Below, piece by piece: positions 50,213-52,034 of a stretch of DNA of 64,000 nt. Both the position numbers and the translations under genes were made by a program. Under the pieces are notes generated by a model, which was not told the origin of the DNA, made no database searches, and was given only the letters and a program-made list of their open reading frames with translations. Source of the stretch: Homalodisca vitripennis (Eukaryota; Arthropoda; Insecta; Hemiptera; Cicadellidae); the NCBI RefSeq assembly GCF_021130785.1, contig NC_060207.1:189370001-189434000 (forward strand), given 5' to 3'. Position 1 is the stretch's first letter. The number at the start of each line of letters is the position of its first letter.

Positions 50213-50630
50213 AAACATTGCTTACACAATTCATGAATTTCTTGAGATATGTTTGCCTCAATCTGGAGAGCCATATTTATTTCACAGATTTTAAATGGAA
50301 ATAACAGTTTTTATATATAAAATAAAACACACACATACTCTCCACAAATGTTATTCCCCTATCGGCTATCTTAAAATAATCTAGTCAAAGAACACCACCC
50401 AAAACTAAAGGCTAGAAAACATTGAACTAGGCATGTAATAATAAATAAGTAATGTAATTAATGTAAAATGTAATACCATAAGTGCGACATTATTTGTGCA
50501 ATAAAGTAACTTTACCTTTTATATCAGGGTTATTGACAAACCTCTTCAAAGTTAGATTTATCAAATATTGTGATTCATCAGGAACAATATCATAAACTTT
50601 GCCGTCCTTTTTGTATCTTTTCTGAGCCAT
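1159..50630 (-). CDS. YTHDC2: YTHDC2-like 3'-5' RNA helicase gene, 16 coding exons, 3' end off-window
   Basis: Spliced gene running right to left. Joining the 16 exons listed separately gives 835 codons plus 2 bases, with all phases agreeing. Domains in order: R3H region (about residues 25-120, R51 and H55 form the RxxxH); RecA1 with P-loop GETGCGKT (192-199), Ia-like MPRR, DEIH box (292-295) and a divergent motif III (SSS); two ankyrin repeats (about 481-537); RecA2 with [14 protein letters not shown] (656-663) and QRRGRAGR (704-711); then the start of the helicase-associated region. Ankyrin repeats between the RecA lobes distinguish YTHDC2/bgcn from other DEAH helicases such as DHX36. In mammals YTHDC2 works with MEIOC and XRN1 on meiotic RNA, and bgcn acts in fly germline differentiation; the same role here is inference. 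All core NTPase motifs look intact, unlike the degenerate ones reported for Drosophila bgcn. The C-terminus (OB, any YTH domain) lies beyond position 1, so its presence is unknown. Introns are large and packed with transposons. Confidence 0.93.
1420..1539 (-). CDS. YTHDC2: YTHDC2-like coding exon 15 (helicase-associated region)
   Basis: Encodes [40 protein letters not shown]. It matches human [20 protein letters not shown] closely and forms the winged-helix/HA2 start. Acceptor cttacag at 1540, donor GTATTA at 1419. Confidence 0.93.
1540..2854. other. Intron 14 sequence, left part; nothing recognised
   Basis: AT-rich intron between exons 15 and 14. A phrase near 2262-2285 (cacaaagtaagttc) resembles mariner-type ends, but no partner end or ORF was seen. 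Confidence 0.5.
2855..4186 (+). mobile_element. Full-length mariner element, 1332 bp, with TA target duplication
   Basis: Inverted ends of about 29 bp (CGAGGGCTGCTTTTTAAGTA at left; its right-end copy differs by one base) are flanked by TA at 2853-2854 and 4187-4188. One transposase ORF lies between. It sits in intron 14 of the YTHDC2-like gene, opposite to its orientation. Near-identical ends suggest a fairly recent insertion. Confidence 0.93.
3017..4087 (+). CDS. Mariner transposase, 356 aa, third catalytic Asp replaced by Asn
   Basis: Uninterrupted ORF of typical mariner length. The N-terminal helix-turn-helix region (about 1-110) includes [20 protein letters not shown], then [12 protein letters not shown]. 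The catalytic domain shows TGDETWV (first Asp), [11 protein letters not shown] (second Asp) and [13 protein letters not shown], where the family has YSPDLAPSD. The third Asp of the D,D34D triad is therefore Asn (codon 3896-3898), and the D of SPDL is also N. The protein would cut and paste poorly or not at all, although it could still bind ends. The start at 3017 is the first ATG and gives the expected length; the stop is followed by an AATAAA-like tail. Confidence 0.9.
   Translation: MFKIIESPAACEIRSVIRFLTTRNMSAADIHRQLCEVYGAKAMSEGKVRKWVREFKDGRENVHDEDRSGRSSLITGDLVTAVDAKIHEYRWFTITTLSMEFPQVSRSVLYKIVSENLNFKKLCSRWVPKLLTEDHKKKRLSSSLTFLTRYDEEGDDMLSRIVTGDETWVSHITPESKQQSMEWRHTTSPVKVKAKQTLSRHKVMATVVWDRRGVLLVDFMLRVMTINSEAYCATLASLRRAIQNKRRGMLTKGILLLHDNARPHTAARTQEMIDSFRWEVLNHPPYSPNLAPSNFHLFRYLKNHLGGKRYNDDEEVKTAVNSWLSEQATNFFEEGFQNLVLRYDKCLNKQGNYVEK
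4560..5225 (-). pseudogene. LINE reverse transcriptase C-terminal relic
   Basis: Minus-strand conceptual translation, with frame breaks, gives the usual end of a CR1/jockey-type [49 protein letters not shown]. Stops and shifts make it dead. It lies inside intron 14. Confidence 0.6.
4748..4810. repeat. Dispersed repeat copy shared with 6781-6845
   Basis: The stretch beginning ctcaaatatagctgtttttt and including gaggtagtgggaagtcttga recurs at 6781-6845 with a few differences. Probably part of the same LINE family as the flanking RT relic. Confidence 0.6.
5332..5520 (-). CDS. YTHDC2: YTHDC2-like coding exon 14 (motif VI)
   Basis: Encodes [40 protein letters not shown] and [19 protein letters not shown] is motif VI with the arginine finger; human has QRKGRAGRCRPGICFRLFS. 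Acceptor gttgcag at 5521, donor GTCAGT at 5331. GC-rich compared with its intron. Confidence 0.94.
5525..6595. other. Intron 13 sequence; nothing recognised
   Basis: AT-rich spacer between exons 14 and 13 with no ORF, inverted ends or repeat boundaries that I could define. Confidence 0.5.
6600..6734 (-). CDS. YTHDC2: YTHDC2-like coding exon 13 (motif V)
   Basis: Encodes [40 protein letters not shown] and [13 protein letters not shown] is motif V of DEAH helicases, and the ID(D)V.YVIDSG block is universal in the family. Acceptor ttccag at 6735, donor GTAACT at 6599. Phase 0 at both ends. Confidence 0.94.
6781..6845. repeat. Second copy of the 4748-4810 repeat
   Basis: Shares ctcaaatatagct, ggaggtagtgggaagtcttg and the following accat…ttgtattatgctca with 4748-4810, starting 48 bp upstream of exon 13. 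Confidence 0.6.
7400..10260 (-). pseudogene. LINE ORF2 (endonuclease-reverse transcriptase), broken
   Basis: Pieces in several frames: endonuclease (about 9618-10200), region with [20 protein letters not shown] (9075-9551), RT fingers/palm with [26 protein letters not shown] and [11 protein letters not shown] (8157-8549), active-site box reading YADN where RTs have YADD (about 8165), and thumb with [17 protein letters not shown] (7990-8150). The last piece ends [14 protein letters not shown]…FYSASDFL, typical of these RTs. Frame breaks near 7.6-8.0, 8.16, 8.6-9.0 and 9.55-9.6 kb make it non-coding. Confidence 0.8.
10359..10766 (-). pseudogene. LINE ORF1 fragment with SGNH/GDSL esterase-like domain
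   Basis: The 135-aa reading frame contains [40 protein letters not shown] and [17 protein letters not shown] is the SGNH block III, and the closing HxxHLN is the catalytic His block. Such lipolytic-acetylhydrolase-like domains are known from ORF1 proteins of CR1-group LINEs. The N-terminus and block I (GDS) are missing, so this is a truncated ORF1. Confidence 0.7.
10840..12450 (+). pseudogene. LINE relic, plus strand, internally deleted
   Basis: Reads an endonuclease start ([18 protein letters not shown] at about 10.94-10.99 kb) directly joined to RT core ([20 protein letters not shown] and [20 protein letters not shown] to 11194), so the rest of the endonuclease is deleted. Later blocks are [18 protein letters not shown] (about 11.62 kb), [12 protein letters not shown] (about 11.93 kb) and [19 protein letters not shown] (about 12.27 kb). 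The end is AATAAAGTG with a TTTGATTTG tail at 12417-12449. A second tail-like (TTGAT)n at 11765-11795 suggests another LINE end inserted into it. It lies head-to-head with the minus-strand LINE. Confidence 0.7.
12455..13853. other. Intron 12 sequence with an unclassified GC-richer block
   Basis: 12580-13020 is richer in GC than its surroundings (for example ggctgcgtggtcaagggagt) and has the look of an old LINE or SINE, but I cannot place it. The remainder to exon 12 is AT-rich with no recognised content. Confidence 0.4.
13854..13981 (-). CDS. YTHDC2: YTHDC2-like coding exon 12 (motif IV region)
   Basis: Encodes [20 protein letters not shown] and [23 protein letters not shown] is the start of the second RecA domain, and LHS is the block that leads to the RNA-contacting loop. 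Human reads [20 protein letters not shown]. Acceptor ttgtag at 13982, donor GTTTGT at 13853. Confidence 0.92.
13990..15575. other. Intron 11 sequence; nothing recognised
   Basis: AT-rich. A 74-codon minus-strand frame at 14591-14815 has no family resemblance I know and no splice context. Confidence 0.5.
15584..15747 (-). CDS. YTHDC2: YTHDC2-like coding exon 11 (entry to second RecA lobe)
   Basis: Encodes [40 protein letters not shown] and [14 protein letters not shown]. Aligns with human ELLKAYHHSFDDEKVDLDLIMHLLYNI. Acceptor gttcag at 15748, donor GTATGT at 15583. Leaves in phase 1. Confidence 0.9.
15851..16035 (-). CDS. YTHDC2: YTHDC2-like coding exon 10 (ankyrin repeats)
   Basis: Encodes [35 protein letters not shown] and [20 protein letters not shown]. 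The [19 protein letters not shown] and [16 protein letters not shown] blocks are two ankyrin repeats, a protein-interaction module that YTHDC2 carries between its RecA lobes. Acceptor gatag at 16036. The donor was chosen as GTCGGT at 15850, because only this choice keeps frame with exon 11 (…[11 protein letters not shown]); it is a weak donor. Confidence 0.88.
16210..16790 (+). repeat. Probable LINE 3' tail with TTCTGACTTC repeats
   Basis: Ends with AATAAAGGATTTCTGACTTC followed by further TTCTGACTTC units at 16739-16770. A polyadenylation signal followed by short tandem repeats is how CR1-like LINEs end. No RT coding is visible upstream. Confidence 0.45.
16985..17034. repeat. (TA)n microsatellite
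   Basis: About 25 TA units. They abut the left end of the 17035-19158 transposon, which inserts at TA. Confidence 0.95.
17035..19158 (-). mobile_element. Tc1/mariner-superfamily element with about 265-bp inverted ends
   Basis: Begins CAGGGTGAATATAAAGTCAG and ends with its inverse, flanked by TA. The inverted similarity runs on: 17035-17300 matches 18895-19158 in reverse orientation, including the polyC/polyG tract, caaaattttgggggcaaccc and gtggtgaaaaccagagat blocks. Between them lies a broken minus-strand transposase. It occupies intron 9. Confidence 0.9.
17374..18443 (-). pseudogene. IS630/Tc1-mariner transposase, broken
   Basis: Starts [20 protein letters not shown] at 18443, then hits stops. 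Later blocks are [20 protein letters not shown] (HTH), [20 protein letters not shown] (first catalytic Asp in FSDE) and [20 protein letters not shown] (third catalytic residue region). [10 protein letters not shown] is readable across the gap at about 17.65 kb. RSPDLTPxDFFLWG is typical of a group of insect transposases annotated as transposable element Tc3-like. At least three stops or shifts kill it. Confidence 0.8.
19445..19591 (-). CDS. YTHDC2: YTHDC2-like coding exon 9 (helix before ankyrin repeats)
   Basis: Encodes [32 protein letters not shown] and [12 protein letters not shown]. Matches the human block ending FHLILTENVSVDYRHS just before the ankyrin insert. Acceptor ttcaag at 19592, donor GTACGA at 19444. 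Phase 0 on both sides. Confidence 0.9.
19995..20480 (-). pseudogene. DUF4817-type transposase N-terminal relic
   Basis: The minus strand reads [20 protein letters not shown], then CADARCLYE (stop) [22 protein letters not shown] and [20 protein letters not shown] followed by RGIASIVG. This is the HTH half of IS630/Tc1-like transposases that start with a DUF4817-like domain, common in insect genomes. The catalytic half is absent. In intron 8, 3' of the piggyBac in plus coordinates. Confidence 0.7.
20798..23522 (-). mobile_element. piggyBac element, 2.7 kb, TTAA target duplication
   Basis: TTAA at 20794-20797 and 23523-23526 flank inverted ends CCCTAGATTACTTATGT and ACATAAGTGTTCTAGGG (14 of 17 match). 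The ACTTATGT motif recurs subterminally on both sides (about 20835 and 23316), as piggyBac ends do. A broken transposase runs on the minus strand. It occupies intron 8. Confidence 0.92.
21215..23222 (-). pseudogene. piggyBac transposase, disrupted by multiple frameshifts
   Basis: Start [20 protein letters not shown] at 23222, then an acidic N-terminus with [18 protein letters not shown]. Core blocks in shifting frames: [36 protein letters not shown] (first Asp), [18 protein letters not shown] (second Asp), [20 protein letters not shown], then [12 protein letters not shown] (third Asp) in another frame. A Cys-rich C-terminus (KTCFYCPA) remains near 21.3 kb. At least five frame breaks, near 22.9, 22.6, 22.3, 22.13 and 21.67 kb, make it inactive, though the catalytic Asps are still readable. 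Confidence 0.85.
23590..23975 (+). pseudogene. 5'-truncated LINE, zinc-knuckle/C-terminal tail
   Basis: The 96-aa frame at 23606-23896 reads [40 protein letters not shown] and [20 protein letters not shown]. This CxxC…C tail following an RNase H domain is a hallmark of jockey/R1-type LINE C-termini. Upstream RT is missing, as in 5'-truncated insertions. It ends in GAAGAAG just before the Tigger element. Confidence 0.75.
23981..26070 (+). mobile_element. Tigger/pogo element, about 2.09 kb, TA target duplication
   Basis: Ends CAGTACAACCCCGATAAGTC and, at the right, gacttatcgaggttccactg; both are flanked by TA. CAGTxxAACCxCGxxAAG is the Tigger terminal signature. It encloses a degraded plus-strand transposase. 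It sits in intron 8. Confidence 0.9.
24423..25855 (+). pseudogene. Tigger (pogo-type) transposase, broken
   Basis: Begins [20 protein letters not shown], then frame breaks. Recognisable blocks are QGWLDRWKN (CENP-B-type DNA-binding half), [13 protein letters not shown] (first Asp), [26 protein letters not shown] (second Asp; the family's DNCPAHP is degraded) and [20 protein letters not shown] (third Asp). Multiple stops and shifts at about 24.48, 24.9, 25.09 and 25.2 kb. Confidence 0.85.
26898..27069 (-). CDS. YTHDC2: YTHDC2-like coding exon 8 (inter-lobe linker)
   Basis: Encodes [20 protein letters not shown], then [11 protein letters not shown] and a Ser/Gln/Thr-rich tail ending GQQSVE. 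Aligns with human TGYTNKEMLKYKKEKQQEE and the linker to the ankyrin insert. Acceptor ttccag at 27070, donor GTGAGG at 26897. The human EYDLLDDGG stretch has no counterpart at the exon 8/9 junction; either it is missing or an extra small exon was not found. Confidence 0.85.
27352..27406 (-). CDS. YTHDC2: YTHDC2-like coding exon 7 (55-bp microexon)
   Basis: Encodes [19 protein letters not shown], matching human IQGRPFEVKEMFLEDILRT at the end of the first RecA lobe. Acceptor tttgcag at 27407, donor GTAAGT at 27351. Enters phase 1, leaves phase 2. It is too short to be found without its neighbours, but phase and homology fit on both sides. Confidence 0.88.
27410..28945. other. Intron 6 sequence; nothing recognised
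   Basis: AT-rich spacer between exons 7 and 6, no ORF or repeat ends I could support. Confidence 0.5.
28950..29233 (-). CDS. YTHDC2: YTHDC2-like coding exon 6 (DEIH box, motif III)
   Basis: Encodes [20 protein letters not shown], then [20 protein letters not shown] and [23 protein letters not shown] is the Walker B/motif II. Motif III, SAT in most helicases, is SSS here; human YTHDC2 has SAA, so divergence at this motif is a family trait. Acceptor gtacag at 29234, donor GTATTC at 28949, which gives a clean junction to exon 7 (T-V-P-G-R). Carries a short in-frame insertion relative to human (see finding). Confidence 0.92.
29345..29535 (+). pseudogene. LINE RT fragment
   Basis: Plus strand reads, with one shift, [11 protein letters not shown]…[20 protein letters not shown]. 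This is the RT motif 4-5 region, with YADN for YADD as in the 7-10 kb LINE. The fragment is short and isolated in intron 5. Confidence 0.6.
30001..30038. repeat. (TA)n microsatellite
   Basis: About 19 TA units followed by CACACA. Confidence 0.95.
31527..32366. mobile_element. piggyBac-like MITE inside the hAT relic
   Basis: The left end CTAA-CCCTTC and right end GAAGGG-TTAA interrupt the hAT reading frame between VFQW and DGLSIDNC. Removing it restores continuity to within a small shift. The 840-bp interior has no transposase. The left TTAA has decayed to CTAA. Confidence 0.65.
33054..33173 (-). mobile_element. 120-bp 3'-truncated-style retro-insert with 14-bp target duplication
   Basis: The hAT sequence atgtctttcagatt occurs at both 33040-33053 and 33174-33187, a clean target-site duplication. 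The intervening 120 bp has the minus-strand order CTGACGA, a 6-bp hairpin, GAAA, then GGCCCC and an AATAAAAG tract. This resembles Penelope-like retroelement tails, which carry hammerhead motifs. Confidence 0.65.
33922..33995 (-). tRNA. tRNA-like sequence, anticodon GGC, probably a pseudogene or SINE head
   Basis: The minus strand folds as a cloverleaf: acceptor GGCTCTG/CGGAGCA with a G-A mismatch at the end, D-arm GTGTAATGGTAGCAC, anticodon arm TTCAC-CCGGCAA-GTGAG, T-arm CCGGG-TTCGAGT-CCCGG. Pol III boxes A (TGGTGTAATGG) and B (GGTTCGAGTCC) are present. The anticodon GGC would be Ala, but position 33 is C rather than the near-invariant U, and the G3-U70 pair of tRNA-Ala is absent. The body looks more Gly-like. 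Doubtful as a working tRNA. Confidence 0.5.
34149..34219 (-). repeat. Partial second copy of the tRNA-like repeat
   Basis: 71 bp here match 33893-33962 almost exactly (aatttcaataaacattgaat through gatctctcacttgc), then diverge into TATATA. Only the T-arm half of the tRNA-like part is present, so it is a truncated duplicate of a dispersed repeat. Confidence 0.8.
34486..34652 (-). CDS. YTHDC2: YTHDC2-like coding exon 5 (motif Ia)
   Basis: Begins [20 protein letters not shown] and continues [20 protein letters not shown] and [12 protein letters not shown]. This is the usual DEAH order: P-loop exit helix, then motif Ia (human CTQPRRLAA, here CSMPRRISA), then the VGYQIR block. The Gln of TQPRR is Met here. 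Acceptor gacag at 34653, donor GTATTT at 34485. The exon is clearly more GC-rich than the intron around it. Confidence 0.92.
34884..35962. mobile_element. piggyBac-like MITE, about 1.08 kb
   Basis: Perfect 14-bp inverted ends CCCTTTTACCGCCA / TGGCGGTAAAAGGG, with TTAA on the left (34880-34883) and CTAA on the right (35963-35966). Near the right end ctcttggcggt occurs twice, and palindromes such as cctatatatagg are present. No ORF. It sits in intron 4, just beyond exon 5. Confidence 0.8.
36323..37628 (-). mobile_element. Degenerate mariner, about 1.3 kb, TA target duplication
   Basis: Inverted ends CGGGGCTATCCAGAAAGTAA and, on the right, ttactttctgaatagcccccg, flanked by TA. The minus strand carries a broken transposase. 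Confidence 0.85.
36560..37490 (-). pseudogene. Mariner transposase, broken
   Basis: Minus-strand pieces: [47 protein letters not shown] (the first catalytic site, normally TGDETW, is decayed), [20 protein letters not shown] and [20 protein letters not shown]. Then [12 protein letters not shown] (second Asp is Asn) and RPPYSPDLA. It belongs to the same mariner subgroup as the 2855-4186 copy, judged by WVPKxLTEDHKK and RxCxxLxxLxxAIQNKxRG. Frameshifts and stops throughout. Confidence 0.8.
37632..38070 (+). pseudogene. piggyBac transposase C-terminal relic
   Basis: Plus strand reads KLFFYLF…FVLYCEM, then after a (TA)n tract [38 protein letters not shown] and a Cys-containing end. The PTxxCxVC…RKExxxxC pattern is the Cys-rich C-terminal domain of piggyBac transposases. 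The rest of the gene is absent, and a dead mariner sits directly at its left edge. Confidence 0.7.
37808..37829. repeat. Short (TA)n tract
   Basis: Eleven TA units interrupting the piggyBac C-terminal relic. Confidence 0.9.
38080..40100. other. Intron 4 sequence; nothing recognised
   Basis: AT-rich. A Glu-rich frame near 39057-39160 looks like coding or LINE-derived sequence, but it lacks splice context and family resemblance. Confidence 0.4.
40114..40741. mobile_element. piggyBac-like MITE with perfect ends and internal palindromes
   Basis: TTAA at 40110-40113 and 40742-40745 flank perfect 16-bp inverted ends CACATTCACTGCTGAC / GTCAGCAGTGAATGTG. The 628-bp interior is non-coding and holds four GACGCC(N)nGGCGTC-type palindromes at about 40267, 40322, 40669 and 40710. 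It lies 95 bp beyond exon 4 in the intron. Confidence 0.85.
40837..41033 (-). CDS. YTHDC2: YTHDC2-like coding exon 4 (P-loop, motif I)
   Basis: Encodes [20 protein letters not shown], then [11 protein letters not shown] and [24 protein letters not shown] is an intact Walker A motif for NTP binding. Acceptor ttttag at 41034, donor GTGTGT at 40836; leaves in phase 0. Its 5' part and the adjoining intron are repeated twice more upstream with a 181-bp period. Confidence 0.93.
40922..41455. repeat. 181-bp tandem triplication of part of exon 4 plus intron
   Basis: Units start at 40922, 41103 and 41284. Unit 1 is the real exon part; unit 2 is almost identical (gcgaaac to gcaaaac in the exonic part); unit 3 is clearly diverged. 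Each unit carries the splice acceptor and the first ~112 exon bases but not the P-loop end or a donor. Unit 2 in frame runs into a stop soon after ...LTIWP. Confidence 0.93.
41735..42000 (+). pseudogene. Mariner transposase fragment related to the 48.7-kb copy
   Basis: Plus-strand reading across shifts gives [25 protein letters not shown], then [20 protein letters not shown]. The intact copy has [20 protein letters not shown] and [20 protein letters not shown]. The catalytic Asp is already Asn, and no ends were found. Confidence 0.75.
42140..43060 (+). pseudogene. LINE fragment, pre-RT and RT start
   Basis: Contains the typical RT-0 phrase [16 protein letters not shown] near 42.75 kb, FRPISL (about 42.86 kb) and LIEKCV, in shifting frames. 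The short plus frame at 42589-42771 is an out-of-frame part of the same element. Confidence 0.6.
43500..43595. repeat. Dispersed repeat related to 45465-45570
   Basis: Shares cagacaaa, ccagattcca and ggtgaactggagct-like strings in the same order with 45465-45570. Both lie in the YTHDC2-like introns, either side of exon 3. Family unknown. Confidence 0.5.
43797..43996 (-). CDS. YTHDC2: YTHDC2-like coding exon 3 (end of R3H region, linker)
   Basis: Encodes [20 protein letters not shown] and later [19 protein letters not shown]. The block matches human NRYLTVKKKDGSE and FPVTNKERTELLPKTERG almost word for word. Acceptor gttgcag at 43997, donor GTGAGT at 43796. A 63-bp piece of this exon is duplicated 151 bp upstream in the intron (44074-44136). 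Confidence 0.92.
44074..44136. repeat. 63-bp partial duplicate of exon 3
   Basis: Matches 43923-43985 with one difference (gcatctgctt versus gcatccgctt), 151 bp away in the upstream intron. It has no acceptor or donor of its own. Confidence 0.92.
44140..44830 (+). pseudogene. LINE RT C-terminal relic
   Basis: Plus-strand blocks in shifting frames: [37 protein letters not shown], then KSYMNQNHP and FTLLKNF. The order matches the thumb and C-terminal end of CR1/jockey-type RT. Confidence 0.65.
45134..45224 (-). CDS. YTHDC2: YTHDC2-like coding exon 2 (R3H region)
   Basis: Encodes [20 protein letters not shown] and then [10 protein letters not shown]. It aligns to the human R3H segment with ERAFIHRL and LGLVSKSKG. 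R51 and H55 are the RxxxH signature that names the domain, which binds single-stranded nucleic acid. Acceptor ag at 45226-45225, donor GTAAGC at 45133. Enters in phase 1, leaves in phase 2. Confidence 0.9.
45465..45570. repeat. Second copy of the 43500-43595 repeat
   Basis: See 43500-43595. This copy begins ccttcagacaaatgtgggct and ends aggtgaatggagctgaac. Confidence 0.5.
46040..47130 (-). pseudogene. LINE RT C-terminal relic, split by a retro-insert
   Basis: Minus strand reads [40 protein letters not shown] and [20 protein letters not shown] (46.89-47.12 kb). After a 486-bp insert it resumes [40 protein letters not shown] and [12 protein letters not shown] (46.06-46.39 kb). The C-terminal part is still open over about 110 codons, so this copy is comparatively young. 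Confidence 0.8.
46405..46890 (+). mobile_element. 486-bp retroposed insert with poly(A) and 12-bp target duplication
   Basis: The host LINE sequence actatcttgcat occurs at 46393-46404 and again at 46891-46902. The insert ends in agagaaaaaaaaa, a poly(A)-like tail, so it was copied in plus orientation. Its GC-richer body (for example ggaagcagcgcaacggtctt) has a 72-codon frame at 46508-46726 with no known family. SINE or a truncated non-LTR 3' UTR; class not resolved. Confidence 0.75.
47240..48655. other. Intron 1 sequence; nothing recognised
   Basis: AT-rich. Two loosely similar phrases (atgggatttacat at about 48105 and 48364) hint at an old repeat; no ORF or ends. Confidence 0.4.
48659..49976 (-). 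mobile_element. Mariner element, 1318 bp, apparently intact
   Basis: TA at 48657-48658 and 49977-49978; inverted ends CGAGGGGGTACCCAAAA with about 29 bp similarity and two mismatches (aaaa versus agta). It carries one uninterrupted transposase ORF on the minus strand. It lies in intron 1, in the gene's own orientation. Confidence 0.95.
48719..49786 (-). CDS. Mariner transposase, 355 aa, full-length with complete D,D34D triad
   Basis: Catalyses cut-and-paste transposition of its own element at TA. N-terminal HTH pair (about 1-115) has [40 protein letters not shown] and [19 protein letters not shown]. The linker is [10 protein letters not shown]. The catalytic domain has [20 protein letters not shown] (first Asp), [13 protein letters not shown] (second) and [20 protein letters not shown] (third). 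Length, both ends and all motifs match functional mariners. PYLPDL replaces the usual PYSPDL. The ATG at 49786 gives the standard [12 protein letters not shown] start; the stop lies close to the inner edge of the left end. Activity is inferred, not shown. Confidence 0.93.
   Translation of the reverse strand: MASLSEQRAAVKFCFLLGKNAAETILMLNTAYKDDAIGKTQVYEWFARFKNGDMSIEDKPRSGRPSTSRTDENVEKIRELVLTDRRQTIEELSESSGLTWSSVQRILTGDLGLKRVAAKFVPRLLTDHQKAHRVETCRLLKEQLENDPDFLEKVITGDESWCYGYDPETKQQSSQWKSPSSPRPKKCRQVKSNIKTMLICFFDAKGIVHSEFVPPGQTVNQTFYLEILRRLRNSVRQKRPDLWQTGDWFFHHDNAPTHTAISVRQFLAKNGMVPLPHAPYLPDLAPCDFFLFPHMKRGLKGQRFDSVEEVKKKTKLELAAISKDDYKKCFDQWKYRWDKCISCNGDYFEGDKVIL
50162..50210. repeat. (TA)n microsatellite
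   Basis: About 24 TA units in intron 1. Confidence 0.95.
50516..50630 (-). CDS. YTHDC2: YTHDC2-like coding exon 1 (start codon, N-terminus)
   Basis: Starts [20 protein letters not shown] and reaches the first helix of the R3H region (LTLKRFVNN). The ATG follows a splice acceptor (ttttttgcag, exon from 50647) by 17 bases, so the 5' UTR is spliced. There is an in-frame TGA between acceptor and ATG, which supports this start. Donor GTAAAG at 50515. Ends in phase 1. Confidence 0.88.
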
Positions 50631-51129
50631 TGTAAATTTCAGTTCACCTGCAAAAAATTAAATTTTTGTTACAGCAATTCTTCCTCTTTCTTCAAATTTG
50701 TTTATTATGGATAATTTCAAAGAGTACAGTCAGGGTTTAGTACATCTGCCATAGAAATGATATGAGAAAAACTGAACACTAAGTTACAAGAACTGATATT
50801 TACACTCGTCTTTCTCTGTAACGATTTAAAACATAAGATTATAAACAGACTAACAAATCTCTTAAATTGTTGAACACAAAGTAGTAAAGCACCACAATAG
50901 AACAGTTCAGTGACAAACCAGTCATCAGGTTTAATACACAACTGAACACTTACTCATGGTCACAGTTTAATTTCTACTTAAGATAATCAGTGATTACTAT
51001 AGTGAAGATTTTACATTGGGTTGACGCATCTGGTACGACAAAGTTATAATCCAGGAGCCAATAACCAATTTGAATTGTATAAACACAAAACCTGATTTTT
51101 CTTGAAATCGATACAGATATTTCATCTAA

Positions 51130-52031
51130 AGCCGTGTTTACACAGAAATTGGCAACCAAAAATTGCCAACTCCGATTGCCGATGAAAGTTTGCAATTTGT
51201 ATCTGCAACCATGAACACAGTTTGCTTAATTTTTACTGCAACTTGCAACAAAAAAATTAGACAGTATATAGAATGTCGAGTGCGGAAGAGGTTGTACTTG
51301 CTGCGGCAGCGTGTGTTGTTCTAGGTAAATTGAGAAGACGGAGAAGATTCTGGGTTCGACCTTCATTGCAGGCAAGAGCAAGGTATAGTGGCAGCGATCT
51401 ATTGAATGACTTAAATAGAGATGATACAGATCCTTTGACAGGAGAATTGAGATGCGATGGCAGAATAAAAAACTTTAATTTTAAGAATGTCGAGCAACAA
51501 TTTTGAAAGTTTAATTGTTGGTATTGAACACATAATTAGCAAAAAGGATACTAACTACAGGAAAGCAATTCTAGTGCGTGAAAGTTAGCTATAACTTTGT
51601 GATTTTTGGCAACTGGCGACTCTTATACAAGCATCAGTTATTTGTTTAAAGTTTCAAAAAGTGCGATATTTCTCTTTGTGCCAGATGTTTGTGAGGCTTT
51701 GATATGTTTCCTGAAGGACAACATACAGGTGAGTAAATGTTAAATACCTATTGACCGCGTGGAGCCGATAGGTGGGAGGGGTAGCGGGGTTAGTTGCAGA
51801 CTCAAGTCGCCGCTCAATTTGGCACTGCAACTCGTATTGCCGACCGAGGTTGGCAACCGCCTTTGATCTTTACCAACTTCAGTCGAAAAACAAAATTTTG
51901 GTTGCCAACTCGTAAAATCGGTCTGCAACTACAGTTGGCAATGCGAGTTGCAGTTGTTTTAAGGAGTTTGACTAAAAATTGCCAATAAAAGTCTGCAATC
52001 ATTGGTTGCCAACTCCGGTGTAAACGCGGCT
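51130..52031 (+). mobile_element. PIF/Harbinger element, 902 bp, TAA target duplication
   Basis: AGCCGTGTTTACAC at the left and GTGTAAACGCGGCT at the right are inverted ends (13 of 14), flanked by TAA at 51127-51129 and 52032-52034. A 3-bp TWA duplication is the PIF/Harbinger signature. Short subterminal repeats of attgccaact/ttggcaa lie inside both ends. Too short for both nuclease and Myb-like genes, so it is non-autonomous. Confidence 0.92.
51273..51506 (+). pseudogene. Harbinger nuclease N-terminal remnant
   Basis: Reads MSSAEEVVLAAAACVVLGKL, RRRRRFWVRPSLQARARYSG and then diverges. The RRRRxWVRPxLxxR block opens HARBI1-type Harbinger nucleases; the DDE core is absent. The 77-codon frame is a deletion derivative within the 902-bp element and is not a host gene. 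Confidence 0.75.
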
Positions 52032-52034
52032 TAA

